A stretch of DNA of 64,000 bases. Source: Caulobacteraceae bacterium (lineage in GTDB: Bacteria > Pseudomonadota > Alphaproteobacteria > Caulobacterales > Caulobacteraceae). Under the pieces are notes generated by a model that was not told the origin of the DNA, did no database searches, and saw nothing but the letters and a program-made list of their open reading frames with translations. The position numbers were made by a program, and so were the translations under genes. Shown here one piece after another: positions 1 to 10,365 of this stretch (the first letter of the stretch is position 1; each line of letters begins with the position of its first letter). The DNA lies in assembly GCA_027487945.1 (NCBI GenBank), contig JAIYCQ010000031.1:1-64000 (forward strand). The letters are read 5' to 3'.

Positions 1-480
<480 letters not shown>

Positions 481-571
481 ACTCATGAAGCGCACTCTAA
501 ATTTGTTTGCCTCTCGATGATGTCTTCACACCTGCGCCTGAAATGACGCAGGTTTCAATGTATCCCTTCCG

Positions 572-691
572 CCGACCTGGTGGCTATGCCGGGGGTTCCC
601 CACCCGATCCCATTCCGAACTCGGTCGTTAAGTCCCCCAGGGCCAATGGTACTTCGTCTTAAGGCGCGGGAGAGTAGGTCGCCGCCAGGTC
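572..691 (+). rRNA. rrf: 5S ribosomal RNA
   Basis: 'cctggtggctatgccgggggttccccacccgatcccattccgaactcggtcgttaagtcccccagggccaatggtact...gagagtaggtcgccgccagg', with terminal stem pairing. Confidence 0.95.
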
Positions 692-752
692 CGCCGAAGG
701 GATACGTTGAAAGTCTGACTGACCCTTCTTTTACGATGTCTCCCCGGTTTGC

Positions 753-829
<77 letters not shown>

Positions 830-838
830 ACCTTTCTA

Positions 839-875
839 CAAAACCCGTCAGGCTCAGGCTTGGCGGGTTTTGTCG
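839..875 (+). terminator. Putative intrinsic terminator of rRNA operon
   Basis: 9-bp inverted repeat CAAAACCCG(839-847)/CGGGTTTTG(864-872), immediately after tRNA-fMet. Confidence 0.7.
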
Positions 876-959
876 TTCTGGCCGCAGTCGTCGCTCTCCG
901 GGGCTTGATCCGGGCGTTGAATGGCGGAAGCTGCGGCCCACTAAGCCGGAGCTGCCCCG

Positions 960-1412
960 ATGAAACCTCTCGTCGTCCTTGCGGTCGCCCTCATCGTGGC
1001 GGGCGCCGGCCCGGGCCCGGCCGCCGCCCGTGAGGACGCGGCAGCGGTTGACCTTGCGGATCTGCTCGGCGGCGGCCGGCTGAAAGGCGCGGCGTTGGAG
1101 GCGGCGATCAGGACGGCGTCCGGTCACCCGCTCGGCAGTCGTGAGAATCCGGTCCGCGTGAACAGGCCGGAAGGCCAATGGGCCTATCTGGGGCGTCTTC
1201 GCTGCAGCGACGGTGCGCCCCCGGCCTATGAACGGGTCGGTAACTTCGGCCCCGGAGTCTTCGGCTCCATCATCGATGGCTACCAGGTCGTCTGTGGGGG
1301 TGAGGCCGGGCCGAGGGAGGCCCTCATCTACATGGACATGTACCATCCCGACTACGTCGAGACCTCCGCGCCGCCGGGCTTCACCCTCAAGGCCCGCGCG
1401 AGGCAGCCCTGA
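960..1412 (+). CDS. Hypothetical secreted protein
   Basis: 150-aa ORF with N-terminal signal peptide (MKPLVVLAVALIVAGAGPGPAAA); stop overlaps start of next CDS. Confidence 0.75.
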   Translation: MKPLVVLAVALIVAGAGPGPAAAREDAAAVDLADLLGGGRLKGAALEAAIRTASGHPLGSRENPVRVNRPEGQWAYLGRLRCSDGAPPAYERVGNFGPGVFGSIIDGYQVVCGGEAGPREALIYMDMYHPDYVETSAPPGFTLKARARQP

Positions 1413-1951
1413 TGACGGGCGTCGTCGAGAGCGTCGGCCGGGGCGAAAGGCACCGGTTCTCCAAGGCGCCGCACCCGTCGATCCGTCTCCTGGCCGGCCT
1501 TGGCATTGAAGGGGACTGCCATGCCGGAGAGACGGTCAAACATCGCTCCCGCGTCGCCAGGGACCCGAGCCGACCAAATCTTCGGCAGGTCCACCTTATC
1601 CACGCGGAGTTGCACGATGAACTGGTCGGCAAGGGCTTCCGGGTCGCTGCCGGCGACATGGGCGAGAACATCACCACCCGCGGCGTCGATCTGCTCGGCC
1701 TGCCGACGGGCGCGCGGCTGACCGTCGGCGAGTCCGTCATCGAGGTCACAGGCCTGCGCAATCCCTGCAGCCAGCTCAACGACTTCCTGCCGGGTCTGAT
1801 GAACGCCGTCCTGGACCGCGACGCTGACGGCGGCCTCATCCGCAGGGCGGGGATCATGGGCGTGGTGATCGTCGGGGGTGCGGTTCGCCCCGGAGACGCC
1901 ATCGTTGTCGCGCTTCCACCGGGGCCGCACCGACCGCTGCAACCCGTCTGA
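1412..1951 (+). CDS. MOSC domain-containing protein
   Basis: MOSC-like motifs: 'GIEGDCHAGETVKHRSR', 'GDMGENITTRGVDLLGLPTGARLTVGESVIEVTGLRNPCSQL'. Confidence 0.9.
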   Translation: MTGVVESVGRGERHRFSKAPHPSIRLLAGLGIEGDCHAGETVKHRSRVARDPSRPNLRQVHLIHAELHDELVGKGFRVAAGDMGENITTRGVDLLGLPTGARLTVGESVIEVTGLRNPCSQLNDFLPGLMNAVLDRDADGGLIRRAGIMGVVIVGGAVRPGDAIVVALPPGPHRPLQPV

Positions 1952-2086
1952 CCGCGCCGCGGTCGTCGGAAGCCGCAGATCGGGCAGTGGCCAGCCCGAC
2001 GCGTGGGCTGTATCGGTGGAGCGGGCCGATGTGAGCGCGCCCGGCGATACGAAGGCGCTGAAAGCGGCGCACGGGAACCTGCGACG

Positions 2087-2887
2087 ATGAGCTACATCAC
2101 GGTCGGCGGCCTCAATCTCTGGGTCGAACGCAAGGGTGACGGCGAGCCCCTGCTGTTCATCTCCGGAAGCGGCGGCGACCTGCGAAACAAGCCCAACGCG
2201 CTGGATGGCCCGCTCGCACGTCAGTTCGAGATGGTCGCCTATGACCAGCGTGGCCTGGGTCGCAGCGACAAGCCGGACGGCCCCTACGCCATGGCCGACT
2301 ACGCCGCTGATGCGGCGGGCCTGCTCGACGAGCTCGACTGGGCGACGGCCAATGTGGTCGGGGTCTCGTTCGGCGGCATGGTGGCCCAGGAGCTGGCCAT
2401 CCGCCATCCGCATCGGATCCGCAGGCTGGTGCTGTGCTGCACCTCGCCGGGCGGGGAAGGGGGGGCATCCTGGCCCCTGCACACCTTGATCGGGATGGAT
2501 CGGGAGGCAGAGGCGCGGCTGGTGATCCCGATCTCCGATACCCGCCACGACGCTGCCTGGCAGGCCGCGAACCCGGATGCCTTCAGGATCATGATGGACC
2601 TCCGCACCCGCGATCCCTGGGCGGATGAGCCGCGCCGCGCCATGGGCGCCGAGCTGCAGCTGATGGCCCGCAAGGATATGGACACCTGGGACCGCCTGGC
2701 CTCCGTCACCGCCCCGACCCTGATCTGCGGCGGTCGCTACGATGGGATCGCGCTCCCCGAAACCCAGCTGCGCCTCGCGGAGCGTATCCCGGACGCCCAG
2801 CTGCGCATGTTCGAGGGCGGCCATATGTTCCTGATCCAGGATCGCGCGGCCTTTCCCGCCATTTCCGCGTTCCTGCACAACCCATGA
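2087..2887 (+). CDS. Alpha/beta fold hydrolase
   Basis: 'VAYDQRGLGRSDKP', nucleophile elbow 'GVSFGGMVAQELA', C-terminal 'GGHMFLIQD'. Start set to internal ATG 2087. Confidence 0.9.
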   Translation: MSYITVGGLNLWVERKGDGEPLLFISGSGGDLRNKPNALDGPLARQFEMVAYDQRGLGRSDKPDGPYAMADYAADAAGLLDELDWATANVVGVSFGGMVAQELAIRHPHRIRRLVLCCTSPGGEGGASWPLHTLIGMDREAEARLVIPISDTRHDAAWQAANPDAFRIMMDLRTRDPWADEPRRAMGAELQLMARKDMDTWDRLASVTAPTLICGGRYDGIALPETQLRLAERIPDAQLRMFEGGHMFLIQDRAAFPAISAFLHNP

Positions 2888-4470
2888 CCGACGTCGTCAT
2901 CATCGGCGCCGGGCACAACGGCCTGGTCTGCGCCTTCTATCTGGCCTCCGCCGGGCTGAAAGTACGGGTGCTGGAGACCCGCGACGTCGTCGGCGGCGCC
3001 GCGGTGACCGAGTCGTTTCATCCCGGCTTCCGCAATTCGGTGGCCAGCTACACCGTCAGCCTGCTGAACCCCAAGATCATCGCCGATCTGGAGCTGGCCC
3101 GACACGGTTTGCGGATCGTCGAGCGGCGGGCGGCGAACTTCCTGCCGCGGGAAGACGGCTACCTGCTCACCGGCGAGGGCCGCACGCGGGACGGGGTCGC
3201 AAAGTTTTCGCAGCGGGATGCAGACCGCCTCGACGCCTATGACGCGCGGCTGGAGGCGATCGCCGATGTCCTGCGCGCCGTGATCCTGGAAACGCCGCCA
3301 AACATGGTCGAGGGCGGGATCAGCGCCGCGATTCCCGAGTTGCTGAAGAGCGCGGGCCTTGGCAGGCGGCTGTCCCGGCTGGACGTCACCGCCCGCCGCG
3401 ACCTGCTGGCGCTGTTCTCACAGTCCGCGGGCGACTGGCTCGACGGCTGGTTCGAGAGCGACCCGATCAAGGCTGTGCTTGGCTTCGACGGCGTGGTCGG
3501 CAACTACGCCAGCCCCTATACCCCGGGTTCGGCCTATGTCCTGCTGCACCATGTCTTCGGCGAGGTGAATGGCAGGAAGGGCGCCTGGGGCCACGCCATC
3601 GGGGGTATGGGCGCGATCACCCAGGCCATGGCCGCCGCCTGTCGGGAGAAGGGCGTCGAGATCCAGACCGGTCAGGGGGTCGCGGAAATCCTCACGACAC
3701 AGGGGAAGGCCACAGGCGTGGTCACCCGCTCTGGCGAGGTGATCACCGCGCGCGCGATCGTGTCGGGCGCCCATCCGAAGATAACCTTCGAGCGGTTGCT
3801 CGATCCGGCGGTGCTGCCGGCCGACTTCAGGGAGCGGATCGGGCGGTACCGGTCGGGGTCCGGCACCTTCCGCATGAATGTCGCGCTGTCGGAGCTGCCG
3901 CGTTTCACGGCGCTGCCGGAGGCCGGAGATCATCTGACAGCCGGCATCATCATTGCCCCGGACCTCGCCTATATGGACCGGGCCTTTCTGGACGCCCGCA
4001 GGGACGGCTGGTCGCGGGAGCCGATCGTCGAGATGCTGATACCGTCCATTCTGGACGACAGTCTGGCGCCTGAAGGGCGGCATGTCGCGAGCCTCTTCTG
4101 CCAGCATGTGGCGCCGACGCTTGGCGGCGGGAGAAGCTGGGATGACTGCCGCGAGACCGTGGCCGACCTGATGATCGATACCGTCGATCGCTGGGCGCCG
4201 GGCTTCAAGGCCTCGGTCCTGGGGCGCCAGGTGAAGAGCCCCCTGGACCTGGAGCGCGACTTCGGCCTGATCGGTGGCGACATCTTCCACGGCGCCCTCA
4301 GCCTGGATCAGTTGTTTTCCGCGCGCCCGGTGCTGGGCCATGGGGCGTATCGATCTCCCGTCCCGAGCCTGTTCATGTGCGGGGCGGGGACCCACCCCGG
4401 CGGCGGCGTCACCGGAGCGCCGGGCCACAACGCCGCCCGCGCCGTCCTGAAGGATTTCCGGCGACGGTGA
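2884..4470 (+). CDS. NAD(P)/FAD-dependent oxidoreductase, phytoene desaturase/CrtI-like
   Basis: N-terminal Rossmann motif 'VVIIGAGHNGLVCAFYLASAGLKVRVLE', 'GGMGAITQAMAAACREKGVEI', C-terminal 'MCGAGTHPGGGVTGAPGHNAARAVL'. Confidence 0.92.
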   Translation: MTDVVIIGAGHNGLVCAFYLASAGLKVRVLETRDVVGGAAVTESFHPGFRNSVASYTVSLLNPKIIADLELARHGLRIVERRAANFLPREDGYLLTGEGRTRDGVAKFSQRDADRLDAYDARLEAIADVLRAVILETPPNMVEGGISAAIPELLKSAGLGRRLSRLDVTARRDLLALFSQSAGDWLDGWFESDPIKAVLGFDGVVGNYASPYTPGSAYVLLHHVFGEVNGRKGAWGHAIGGMGAITQAMAAACREKGVEIQTGQGVAEILTTQGKATGVVTRSGEVITARAIVSGAHPKITFERLLDPAVLPADFRERIGRYRSGSGTFRMNVALSELPRFTALPEAGDHLTAGIIIAPDLAYMDRAFLDARRDGWSREPIVEMLIPSILDDSLAPEGRHVASLFCQHVAPTLGGGRSWDDCRETVADLMIDTVDRWAPGFKASVLGRQVKSPLDLERDFGLIGGDIFHGALSLDQLFSARPVLGHGAYRSPVPSLFMCGAGTHPGGGVTGAPGHNAARAVLKDFRRR

Positions 4471-4582
4471 GTTTGGCTGCAACCTTTTTGGAATGAGCGC
4501 GCTACAGATCCGGCGGGTGGGCCAGGCCAGCAATTGAACAGTCTCGTGAATTCCGCTGATCGGCGTTGTCCGAGAGTTGTCC

Positions 4583-4610
4583 TTCCCCCCGTTCTGGGGG
4601 AAATTCCCCC
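4583..4610 (+). promoter_or_regulatory. Competing inverted repeats (TTCCCCC / GGGGGAA / TTCCCCC) upstream of small ORF
   Basis: TTCCCCC(4583-4589), GGGGGAA(4596-4602), TTCCCCC following after one A; the middle arm can pair with either flank. Confidence 0.45.
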
Positions 4611-4651
4611 CGCCGTCGACGGTCATGCCGTCTCGGATCCGAGGGGATGGT

Positions 4652-4876
4652 ATGTTCGGTAGCAAGGCAAGGCGTAGCGCGTTCGATCGCGAGGTGCAGA
4701 TCGAGATCCAGATCCTGCGTAAACTGCATGGTGACGCGGCTGGTCAGATCGCTCAGGAAAAGGCGCTGCGTCCGTCAAACCGCACCGCGCGTCGAAAGGT
4801 TCTTGAAGAAGCCGCCCGCCAGCTGGGCAATGCCCCACCGGCCAAGCGCACCCTGCTCGAGCGTCTGTTCCGATAG
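4652..4876 (+). CDS. Small basic hypothetical protein (74 aa)
   Basis: ATG 4652: MFGSKARRSAFDREVQIEIQILRKLHGDAAGQIAQEKALRPSNRTARRKVLEEAARQLGN...; not overlapped by a better ORF. Confidence 0.6.
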   Translation: MFGSKARRSAFDREVQIEIQILRKLHGDAAGQIAQEKALRPSNRTARRKVLEEAARQLGNAPPAKRTLLERLFR

Positions 4877-4916
4877 TCCAAGGCGGAGGCTGCCCTGGGA
4901 CAGCCTCCGGACCGAC

Positions 4917-6131
4917 CTACTCCGCGGCCGGCTTCTTGCCCATGCCCATGGCTTCGAGGATCTCGGGGCGGATGTTGTCTCCGCCCTTCTCCTGGATGTG
5001 CTGCGCGACGCGCGCGCCAACGGCTGCCATCGCCTCGCCGATGAAGCGCGGGCGGTTCTCGGCCGCCCATTTGAGCGAGGCCTCGCGGTTTTCGTTCAGG
5101 CCCTGGAACTTCGGGAAGACGTAGCGGGCCATCAGCTCGTACGACTTCTTCTTGCGATCCCATTCCGCCCAGTTGTGGTCCATGAACAGGAAGGCGCCGA
5201 AGCCGCCGGACTGCTTCTCCAGCCGCTCGATCTGGGCGATGGCGTCGTCGGGCGTACCGATGACCGCCATACCCGACGCGATCAGGGCGTCGACCGGATC
5301 GCTGCCGTCCTGTGGCGCCAGAGGCAGGGCAGCGACCTCCTGGAAGTAGTAGAGCCAGTTCTGCAGACCGAAGCGGACGTCCTCGCGGGCCTGCTCCCGG
5401 GTTTCGGCGATGTGCATCGGCCCGACCAGGCGCCAGCCGTTGCGATCCATCGCATGGCCGCACTCGCGGGCCTTTTCCTCGGCGATCGCCCAGTTTGACG
5501 CCAAGGCGTTGAAGCCGCCGCTCTGGGTGGCGCCGATCGACAGCAGGCCGAGGCCATGCCGGCCCGCGGCCGAGGCTCCAGTCGGCGACACCTGGCTCGC
5601 GGCGCAGATCTCGACGGACGGCCGGCTGTAGGGCGTCATCTGCAGGCGGGCTTCGTTCAGTTCGAACCAGTCGGTCTTCTTGCTGACCTGCTCGCCGCGC
5701 AGCAGCGGGACCAGAACATCGATGGCCTCATCCATGCGATCGCGCTGCGCGCTGACCGGAATGCCCATCATGAAAGCGTCGGACGGCAGCGCACCGGGCC
5801 CGACGCCGAACATGACGCGGCCGCGCGTGATGTGGTCGAGCTGGTTGATGCGGTCCGCCAGCATCAGGGGATGGTGATAGGGAAGGGAGGCGACGCCGGT
5901 GCCCAGCCGGATGTGTTTGGTGCGTTCGGCCACCGTTGCGATGAACAGCTCAGGGCTGGCGATCAGCTCATAGCCGGCGGAATGGTGCTCGCCGATCCAG
6001 GCCTCGTCGTAACCGAGCCGATCCATGTGCTGGACGAGCTCGATATCCCGCTCCAGCGCCAGGGTCGGGTTTTCGTTGAGCGGATGAAAGGGGGCGATAA
6101 ACGCCCCGAAGCGAAGCTTGGTCCCGGCCAC
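4917..6131 (-). CDS. LLM class flavin-dependent oxidoreductase (luciferase-like monooxygenase)
   Basis: 'DRLGYDEAWIGEHHSAGYE', 'TKHIRLGTGVASLPYHHPLMLADRINQLDHITRGRVMFGVGPG'. Confidence 0.93.
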   Translation of the reverse strand: MAGTKLRFGAFIAPFHPLNENPTLALERDIELVQHMDRLGYDEAWIGEHHSAGYELIASPELFIATVAERTKHIRLGTGVASLPYHHPLMLADRINQLDHITRGRVMFGVGPGALPSDAFMMGIPVSAQRDRMDEAIDVLVPLLRGEQVSKKTDWFELNEARLQMTPYSRPSVEICAASQVSPTGASAAGRHGLGLLSIGATQSGGFNALASNWAIAEEKARECGHAMDRNGWRLVGPMHIAETREQAREDVRFGLQNWLYYFQEVAALPLAPQDGSDPVDALIASGMAVIGTPDDAIAQIERLEKQSGGFGAFLFMDHNWAEWDRKKKSYELMARYVFPKFQGLNENREASLKWAAENRPRFIGEAMAAVGARVAQHIQEKGGDNIRPEILEAMGMGKKPAAE

Positions 6132-6233
6132 GTCGCGCCCTCCCAGACGTCATTATGTGATCTGCGATTACTCTGACGTGCGCGTAAGGCGATGACTAGG
6201 GGCGACGTCGGGTCACCGGCCTGGAAAAAACGC

Positions 6234-6536
6234 TCACCAGAAAAGGTAGGGCCCCCGGGCGCCGGAACGGGGCTGTGGCCCGCTCCATACCTCAAGCTCG
6301 GCCTCCCGGGCGCCGCAGACCGAGCAGCGCATCCGCCGCTCGAGCATGTGAAGCCGGTCATGGGCTCCGTAGCCTCCGGCCCACCAGGAGGCATCGAACA
6401 CCGCGACCTGCTCGCACCTGGGATTGCAGCAGCGCGCCCGCAGATGCATGCCTTCGCGCAAGGCGGACGCGACCGGCCACTCCCGGACCTCCGGGGCGGG
6501 TTTCACACGTTGACTGGAAGCCTCAGCGACATTCAT
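6234..6536 (-). CDS. Hypothetical small zinc-ribbon-like protein
   Basis: 100 aa with two Cys clusters ('ARCCNPRCEQ', 'MRCSVCGARE'). Confidence 0.65.
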   Translation of the reverse strand: MNVAEASSQRVKPAPEVREWPVASALREGMHLRARCCNPRCEQVAVFDASWWAGGYGAHDRLHMLERRMRCSVCGAREAELEVWSGPQPRSGARGPYLFW

Positions 6537-6768
6537 TCACGCACCTCTGTTCACACTATGTTCCGCCGGGCCGCGTTGAGTCAACGCGGGCTGATCCCCG
6601 GCGACAGCCGGCCCCTCCGTGTCGCGATTCGTCCTCCGGGGGGACGTGTGACGCCATTCCTCGCGCGCCGGCGTCCACCCCTCATCGCCCTCGCCGCCGA
6701 CTCCTTCCGACGGATCGCGAACGTGGTAGGACAACCCTTTCTCCGTCCACGCCGAGAGCGAGCGCCTC

Positions 6769-7596
6769 GTGAACTACCGTCACGCCTTCCACGCCGGGAA
6801 CTTCGCCGACCTGGTGAAGCACGGGACCCTCCTGCGGCTTCTGGAGGCCCTGCTGTCTGATCCGGCGCCGCTGACGATCGTCGACACCCACGCCGGGGCC
6901 GGCGGCTATGACCTTGACGGAGAACTGGCCCGTCGAACGGGGGAGGCGGCCCAGGGCGTGTTCCGGCTGATGGCGGCTTCGACCGCGCCCGCGCCGTTCG
7001 ACGGGCTGAAGTCGGCGGTCCGCAGGGGCAATCCTGAGGGGGGCGTACGGTTCTATCCGGGCTCGCCGAGCCTGATCGCCACCCTGCTGCGCCAGGGCGA
7101 CGTCTACACGGCCTGCGAGCTGCGCGACGACGACTCCGCGCTGCTGGCCCGGACCCTTGCCGCGCAGGCCGGGGCAAGGGCGGTGCAGGCCGACGGCTTT
7201 GCCACTGCCGAACGCGCGGCGCAGCAGGCTGGACGTCTGTTCGTGCTGATTGATCCGCCGTTCGAGCGCGCCGATGACTATGAGCGGATCGCCGCGACTC
7301 TCGACGCGGTCCTGGCCACAAACCGTCGGGCCTGCGTCGCGATCTGGTTGCCGCTCAAGGATCTGGAGACCTTCGACGGCTTCCTGCGGCGGGTCGAGCC
7401 GGCCGCTCCGTCGCTGCTCGTCGCCGAGGCCCGTTTGAAGCCTCTCGCGGACCCCATGAAGATGAACGGCTGCGCGATGGTGATCGCCAATGCGCCGGCG
7501 GGTCTGGCCGGCGACCTTGAGGCGATCTGTGGCTGGGTCGTTGAGACCCTTGGGGAAACCGGCGGCAAGGCCTCCGTATGGACGACAGACGCCTGA
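6769..7596 (+). CDS. rlmJ: 23S rRNA (adenine(2030)-N(6))-methyltransferase RlmJ
   Basis: 'MNYRHAFHAGNFADLVKHGTLLRLLEAL', 'VDTHAGAGGYDL', 'FVLIDPPFERADDY' (DPPF motif). GTG start. Confidence 0.93.
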   Translation: MNYRHAFHAGNFADLVKHGTLLRLLEALLSDPAPLTIVDTHAGAGGYDLDGELARRTGEAAQGVFRLMAASTAPAPFDGLKSAVRRGNPEGGVRFYPGSPSLIATLLRQGDVYTACELRDDDSALLARTLAAQAGARAVQADGFATAERAAQQAGRLFVLIDPPFERADDYERIAATLDAVLATNRRACVAIWLPLKDLETFDGFLRRVEPAAPSLLVAEARLKPLADPMKMNGCAMVIANAPAGLAGDLEAICGWVVETLGETGGKASVWTTDA

Positions 7597-7680
7597 CGAA
7601 GATTTCGCAGTTGCGAACGCGGGATCCGTGTTATGTTGCGGCGCACAAATATCGCGCTCTGCCCCACGGAGACCGCCGGC

Positions 7681-8286
7681 ATGACCAAACTCATCACCCC
7701 TGAAACCGAAAAAGCCCTGACGCTGCCCGTCGGAATGGCGTCGCCTCTGTGGCTGATGTTCGCCGGCGCCGCCGCTGCGGGCGCGGCGATGTTCTGGGCC
7801 CGGGCCTGGTTCAAGCCGACGAACCTGGAGGCGGTTCTCGCGCCGTTGCCGCAGCCCGCGCATGAGGCCGCCGAGCCGATCGTCGAGGCGGTCGAGGATG
7901 CTGTCCTGCTGGCCGTCGAGGCCCAGGACGCGCCCCTCGAGGTCGCCGCCGATGCGATCGAAGCGACCGTCGAGACGACGGTGGCGCAGGTCGAAGTGGT
8001 CCTCGACGCGGTCGAGGCTGTCGCCGGGCCGATCGCTGAAGCCGCGCCGGAAGCCGTCGAGACCGTCGTCGAGGTCGCGGAAGCGGCGGCTGACGACCTG
8101 ACGCGGCTGACCGGCATCGGTCCCAAGCTGGCGCAGGCGCTCGCGGAGCGCGGGGTGACCCGCTTTGCGGAGATCGCGGCCTGGACGGCCGACGACGTGG
8201 CCCGGTTCGACAAGGACATGAAGCTGATGGGCCGCATCGACCGCGAAGCCTGGATCGCCCAGGCCCGGCGGCTGGCGGCAGGCTGA
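7681..8286 (+). CDS. Membrane-anchored Ala/Glu/Val-rich protein with C-terminal helix-hairpin-helix-like domain
   Basis: N-terminal TM 'SPLWLMFAGAAAAGAAMFW', long A/V/E repeat, C-terminal 'LTRLTGIGPKLAQALAERGVTRFAEIAAWTADDVARFD'. Confidence 0.75.
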   Translation: MTKLITPETEKALTLPVGMASPLWLMFAGAAAAGAAMFWARAWFKPTNLEAVLAPLPQPAHEAAEPIVEAVEDAVLLAVEAQDAPLEVAADAIEATVETTVAQVEVVLDAVEAVAGPIAEAAPEAVETVVEVAEAAADDLTRLTGIGPKLAQALAERGVTRFAEIAAWTADDVARFDKDMKLMGRIDREAWIAQARRLAAG

Positions 8287-8373
8287 CCCGCGCGGAGGTC
8301 GCGCCAGGGCCGGGCGGGATCGCCCGGTCTCTGAAGTGCTCTTGAATCAAGCGGTTAGCGGCCGGTTCAGCCT

Positions 8374-8787
8374 CTAGCGCGGCTTGAGCAGATCCTCGAG
8401 CATGCGCTCGGTCTGGTCTTCCAGCTCGCGGGCCGTTGCCGGATCGCCGCAGGAATAGACGAAGCCGTTTGCGGTCTGCCTGCGACGGCAGCGTGGGCCA
8501 TCGTCCGCGTTGTCGTCTCGGCTCTCTGTGGGCGTTGCGGGCGGTCGCGTCGACGCCTCGCCCAGCATCGGGATCGAATTGAAGCCCAGTTGCGGGGACG
8601 GTCGCTCGCCCGACGTTTCGCGCGTCTGCGGGGAAGGCCTCACCGGCTTGGGGAAGGCTGGAAGATCGACGCCGACCACGCCTTGCGGCGCGCCGTCCGG
8701 TGCGGGTCGTGCAGTCGCAGCAACAGGCGGCGGCGGCGTCGGGGAGGCTTCTCCCGCGACAAGCAGGGCGATCAGAGCGATGAGCAT
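8374..8787 (-). CDS. Hypothetical secreted protein
   Basis: 137 aa, N-terminal signal-like segment 'MLIALIALLVAGEASP', Pro-rich. Confidence 0.6.
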   Translation of the reverse strand: MLIALIALLVAGEASPTPPPPVAATARPAPDGAPQGVVGVDLPAFPKPVRPSPQTRETSGERPSPQLGFNSIPMLGEASTRPPATPTESRDDNADDGPRCRRRQTANGFVYSCGDPATARELEDQTERMLEDLLKPR

Positions 8788-8859
8788 TGTCTGTCTCGAG
8801 GCGGAACGGTCAGGCCTTGTTCCAGACCCTTCCCACCCGCTCGCCCTTCACAAGGGGGG

Positions 8860-9840
8860 CTAGAGACCGAACGCCTTCAGCAGCCGGTCCGCCGCCGCCG
8901 AGGCCGGGAGCCGACCGCCCCGCACCGCAACCTCGAGGTCCGGTGCGAGGGCGGCGACGTCGGCCTGCAGGCGAAAGGCCTCCTGCAGGCGGTCGCTGAC
9001 CATCGCCCACATCCAGCGCGCATTCTGCGAGGCGCGTCGCGCGACCCGCTCGCCGTTGGCGGTCATGATGTCGCGGTGCCGCTCGATCTGCTGCCAGAGC
9101 ACATCCAGCCCGGCATTGTTCAGGCCCGAGGCGGTCAGCACCGGCGGCGTCCAGTCCGGCGAGGCGGGCGTCAGGATATGCAGCGCCGTGCGGTATTCCC
9201 GCGCCGACCGTTCCGCGCGGGGCGGGTCGGCGTCGGCCTTGTTGATCAGGATCAGGTCGGCGATCTCGATGAGGCCCTTCTTGATGCCCTGCAGCTCGTC
9301 ACCGCCGCCGGGGATCAGCACGGCCATGAACAGGTCGACCATGTCGGCCACCACGGTCTCTGACTGGCCGACCCCGACGGTTTCGACGATCACCACGTCA
9401 AAGCCCGCGGCCTCGCAGAGCAGCATCGCCTCGCGGGTCTTGCGCGCCACGCCGCCGAGGGTGCCGCCGGACGGGGAGGGGCGGATATAGGCGTTCGGGT
9501 CGACAGCCAGCCGCTCCATCCGGGTCTTGTCGCCGAGGATCGAACCGCCGGTGCGGCTGGAGGAGGGGTCCACGGCCAGCACCGCCACCCGCAGTCCGGC
9601 GGCTGTCAGATTGCAGCCGAGCGCCTCAATGGTGGTGGACTTGCCGGCGCCCGGTACGCCGGTGATCCCCAGGCGCTGGGCCTTGCCCGTGTGGGGCATA
9701 AGCTGTTCGAGCAGGGCGCGGGCCGCTTCCTGGTGATCGGCGCGTCGGCTCTCGACCAGGGTGATCGCCCGCGCCAGAGCGGCGCGGTCGCCGGCCAGGA
9801 TGCGGGCCTCAAGATCGGCGATGTCAGGAAGCCGGGTCAC
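8860..9840 (-). CDS. meaB: Methylmalonyl-CoA mutase-associated GTPase MeaB
   Basis: 'RLGITGVPGAGKSTTIEALG' P-loop, 'VLAVDPSSSRTGGSILGDKTRM', 'FDVVIVETVGVGQSE', 'LILINKAD'. Confidence 0.95.
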   Translation of the reverse strand: MTRLPDIADLEARILAGDRAALARAITLVESRRADHQEAARALLEQLMPHTGKAQRLGITGVPGAGKSTTIEALGCNLTAAGLRVAVLAVDPSSSRTGGSILGDKTRMERLAVDPNAYIRPSPSGGTLGGVARKTREAMLLCEAAGFDVVIVETVGVGQSETVVADMVDLFMAVLIPGGGDELQGIKKGLIEIADLILINKADADPPRAERSAREYRTALHILTPASPDWTPPVLTASGLNNAGLDVLWQQIERHRDIMTANGERVARRASQNARWMWAMVSDRLQEAFRLQADVAALAPDLEVAVRGGRLPASAAADRLLKAFGL

Positions 9841-9849
9841 CGGAGGGGT

Positions 9850-10167
9850 CTAGATGACCACCGCTGTACCGGAAACAGAAACCATCAGCATCGAGGCCTG
9901 CGGGCCGACGGTATTGTAGTCGAGATCGACGGCGATCACCGCATTGGCGCCGAGCTTCTCGGCCTCCTTGATCAGGTTCTTCATCGCGTCTTCGCGCGCC
10001 CTGGCCAGCAGGCGTTCGTAGGAGCGGGAGTGACCGCCGATGAAGTCGCGAATGGCGGCCATCAGGTCGAAGACGACATTCGCGCCGAGGATCGACTGGG
10101 CGTAGATCGCGCCCTTGTACGCCTGCACAGGGCGACCTTCGATGAACGGGGTGGTCGTGACCAGCAT
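9850..10167 (-). CDS. YbjQ/UPF0145 family protein
   Basis: 'MLVTTTPFIEGRPVQAYKGAIYAQSILGANVVFDLMAAIRDFIGGHSRSYERLLARAREDAMKNLIKEAEKLGANAVIAVDLDYNTVG'. Confidence 0.93.
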   Translation of the reverse strand: MLVTTTPFIEGRPVQAYKGAIYAQSILGANVVFDLMAAIRDFIGGHSRSYERLLARAREDAMKNLIKEAEKLGANAVIAVDLDYNTVGPQASMLMVSVSGTAVVI

Positions 10168-10365
10168 CCGCCTGCTCCGACAACTGTCCGACCCAGTATT
10201 AAGGCTAAACGCGGCCGGGAGCGAGGGCTCTCCTGACAGGCGACCCGTTTCGGGCAGGGTGTTGCGCCGCAGGGGAAAAGCGCGCCAACGGCCTTTGAGG
10301 TTTACGGGCTCTGGGGCAGACTGGGCGTCGGCAGGGGCGCCGGGCCCCCGGGAGACGCGTCCGCC

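Noticed and set aside
1590-1606. DnaA-box-like sequence CTTATCCACG
   Set aside because: Single near-match inside the MOSC coding sequence with no clustering; not evidence for an origin.
1352-2878. 508-aa minus-strand ORF
   Set aside because: Antisense to the MOSC and alpha/beta hydrolase genes; no recognisable domain.
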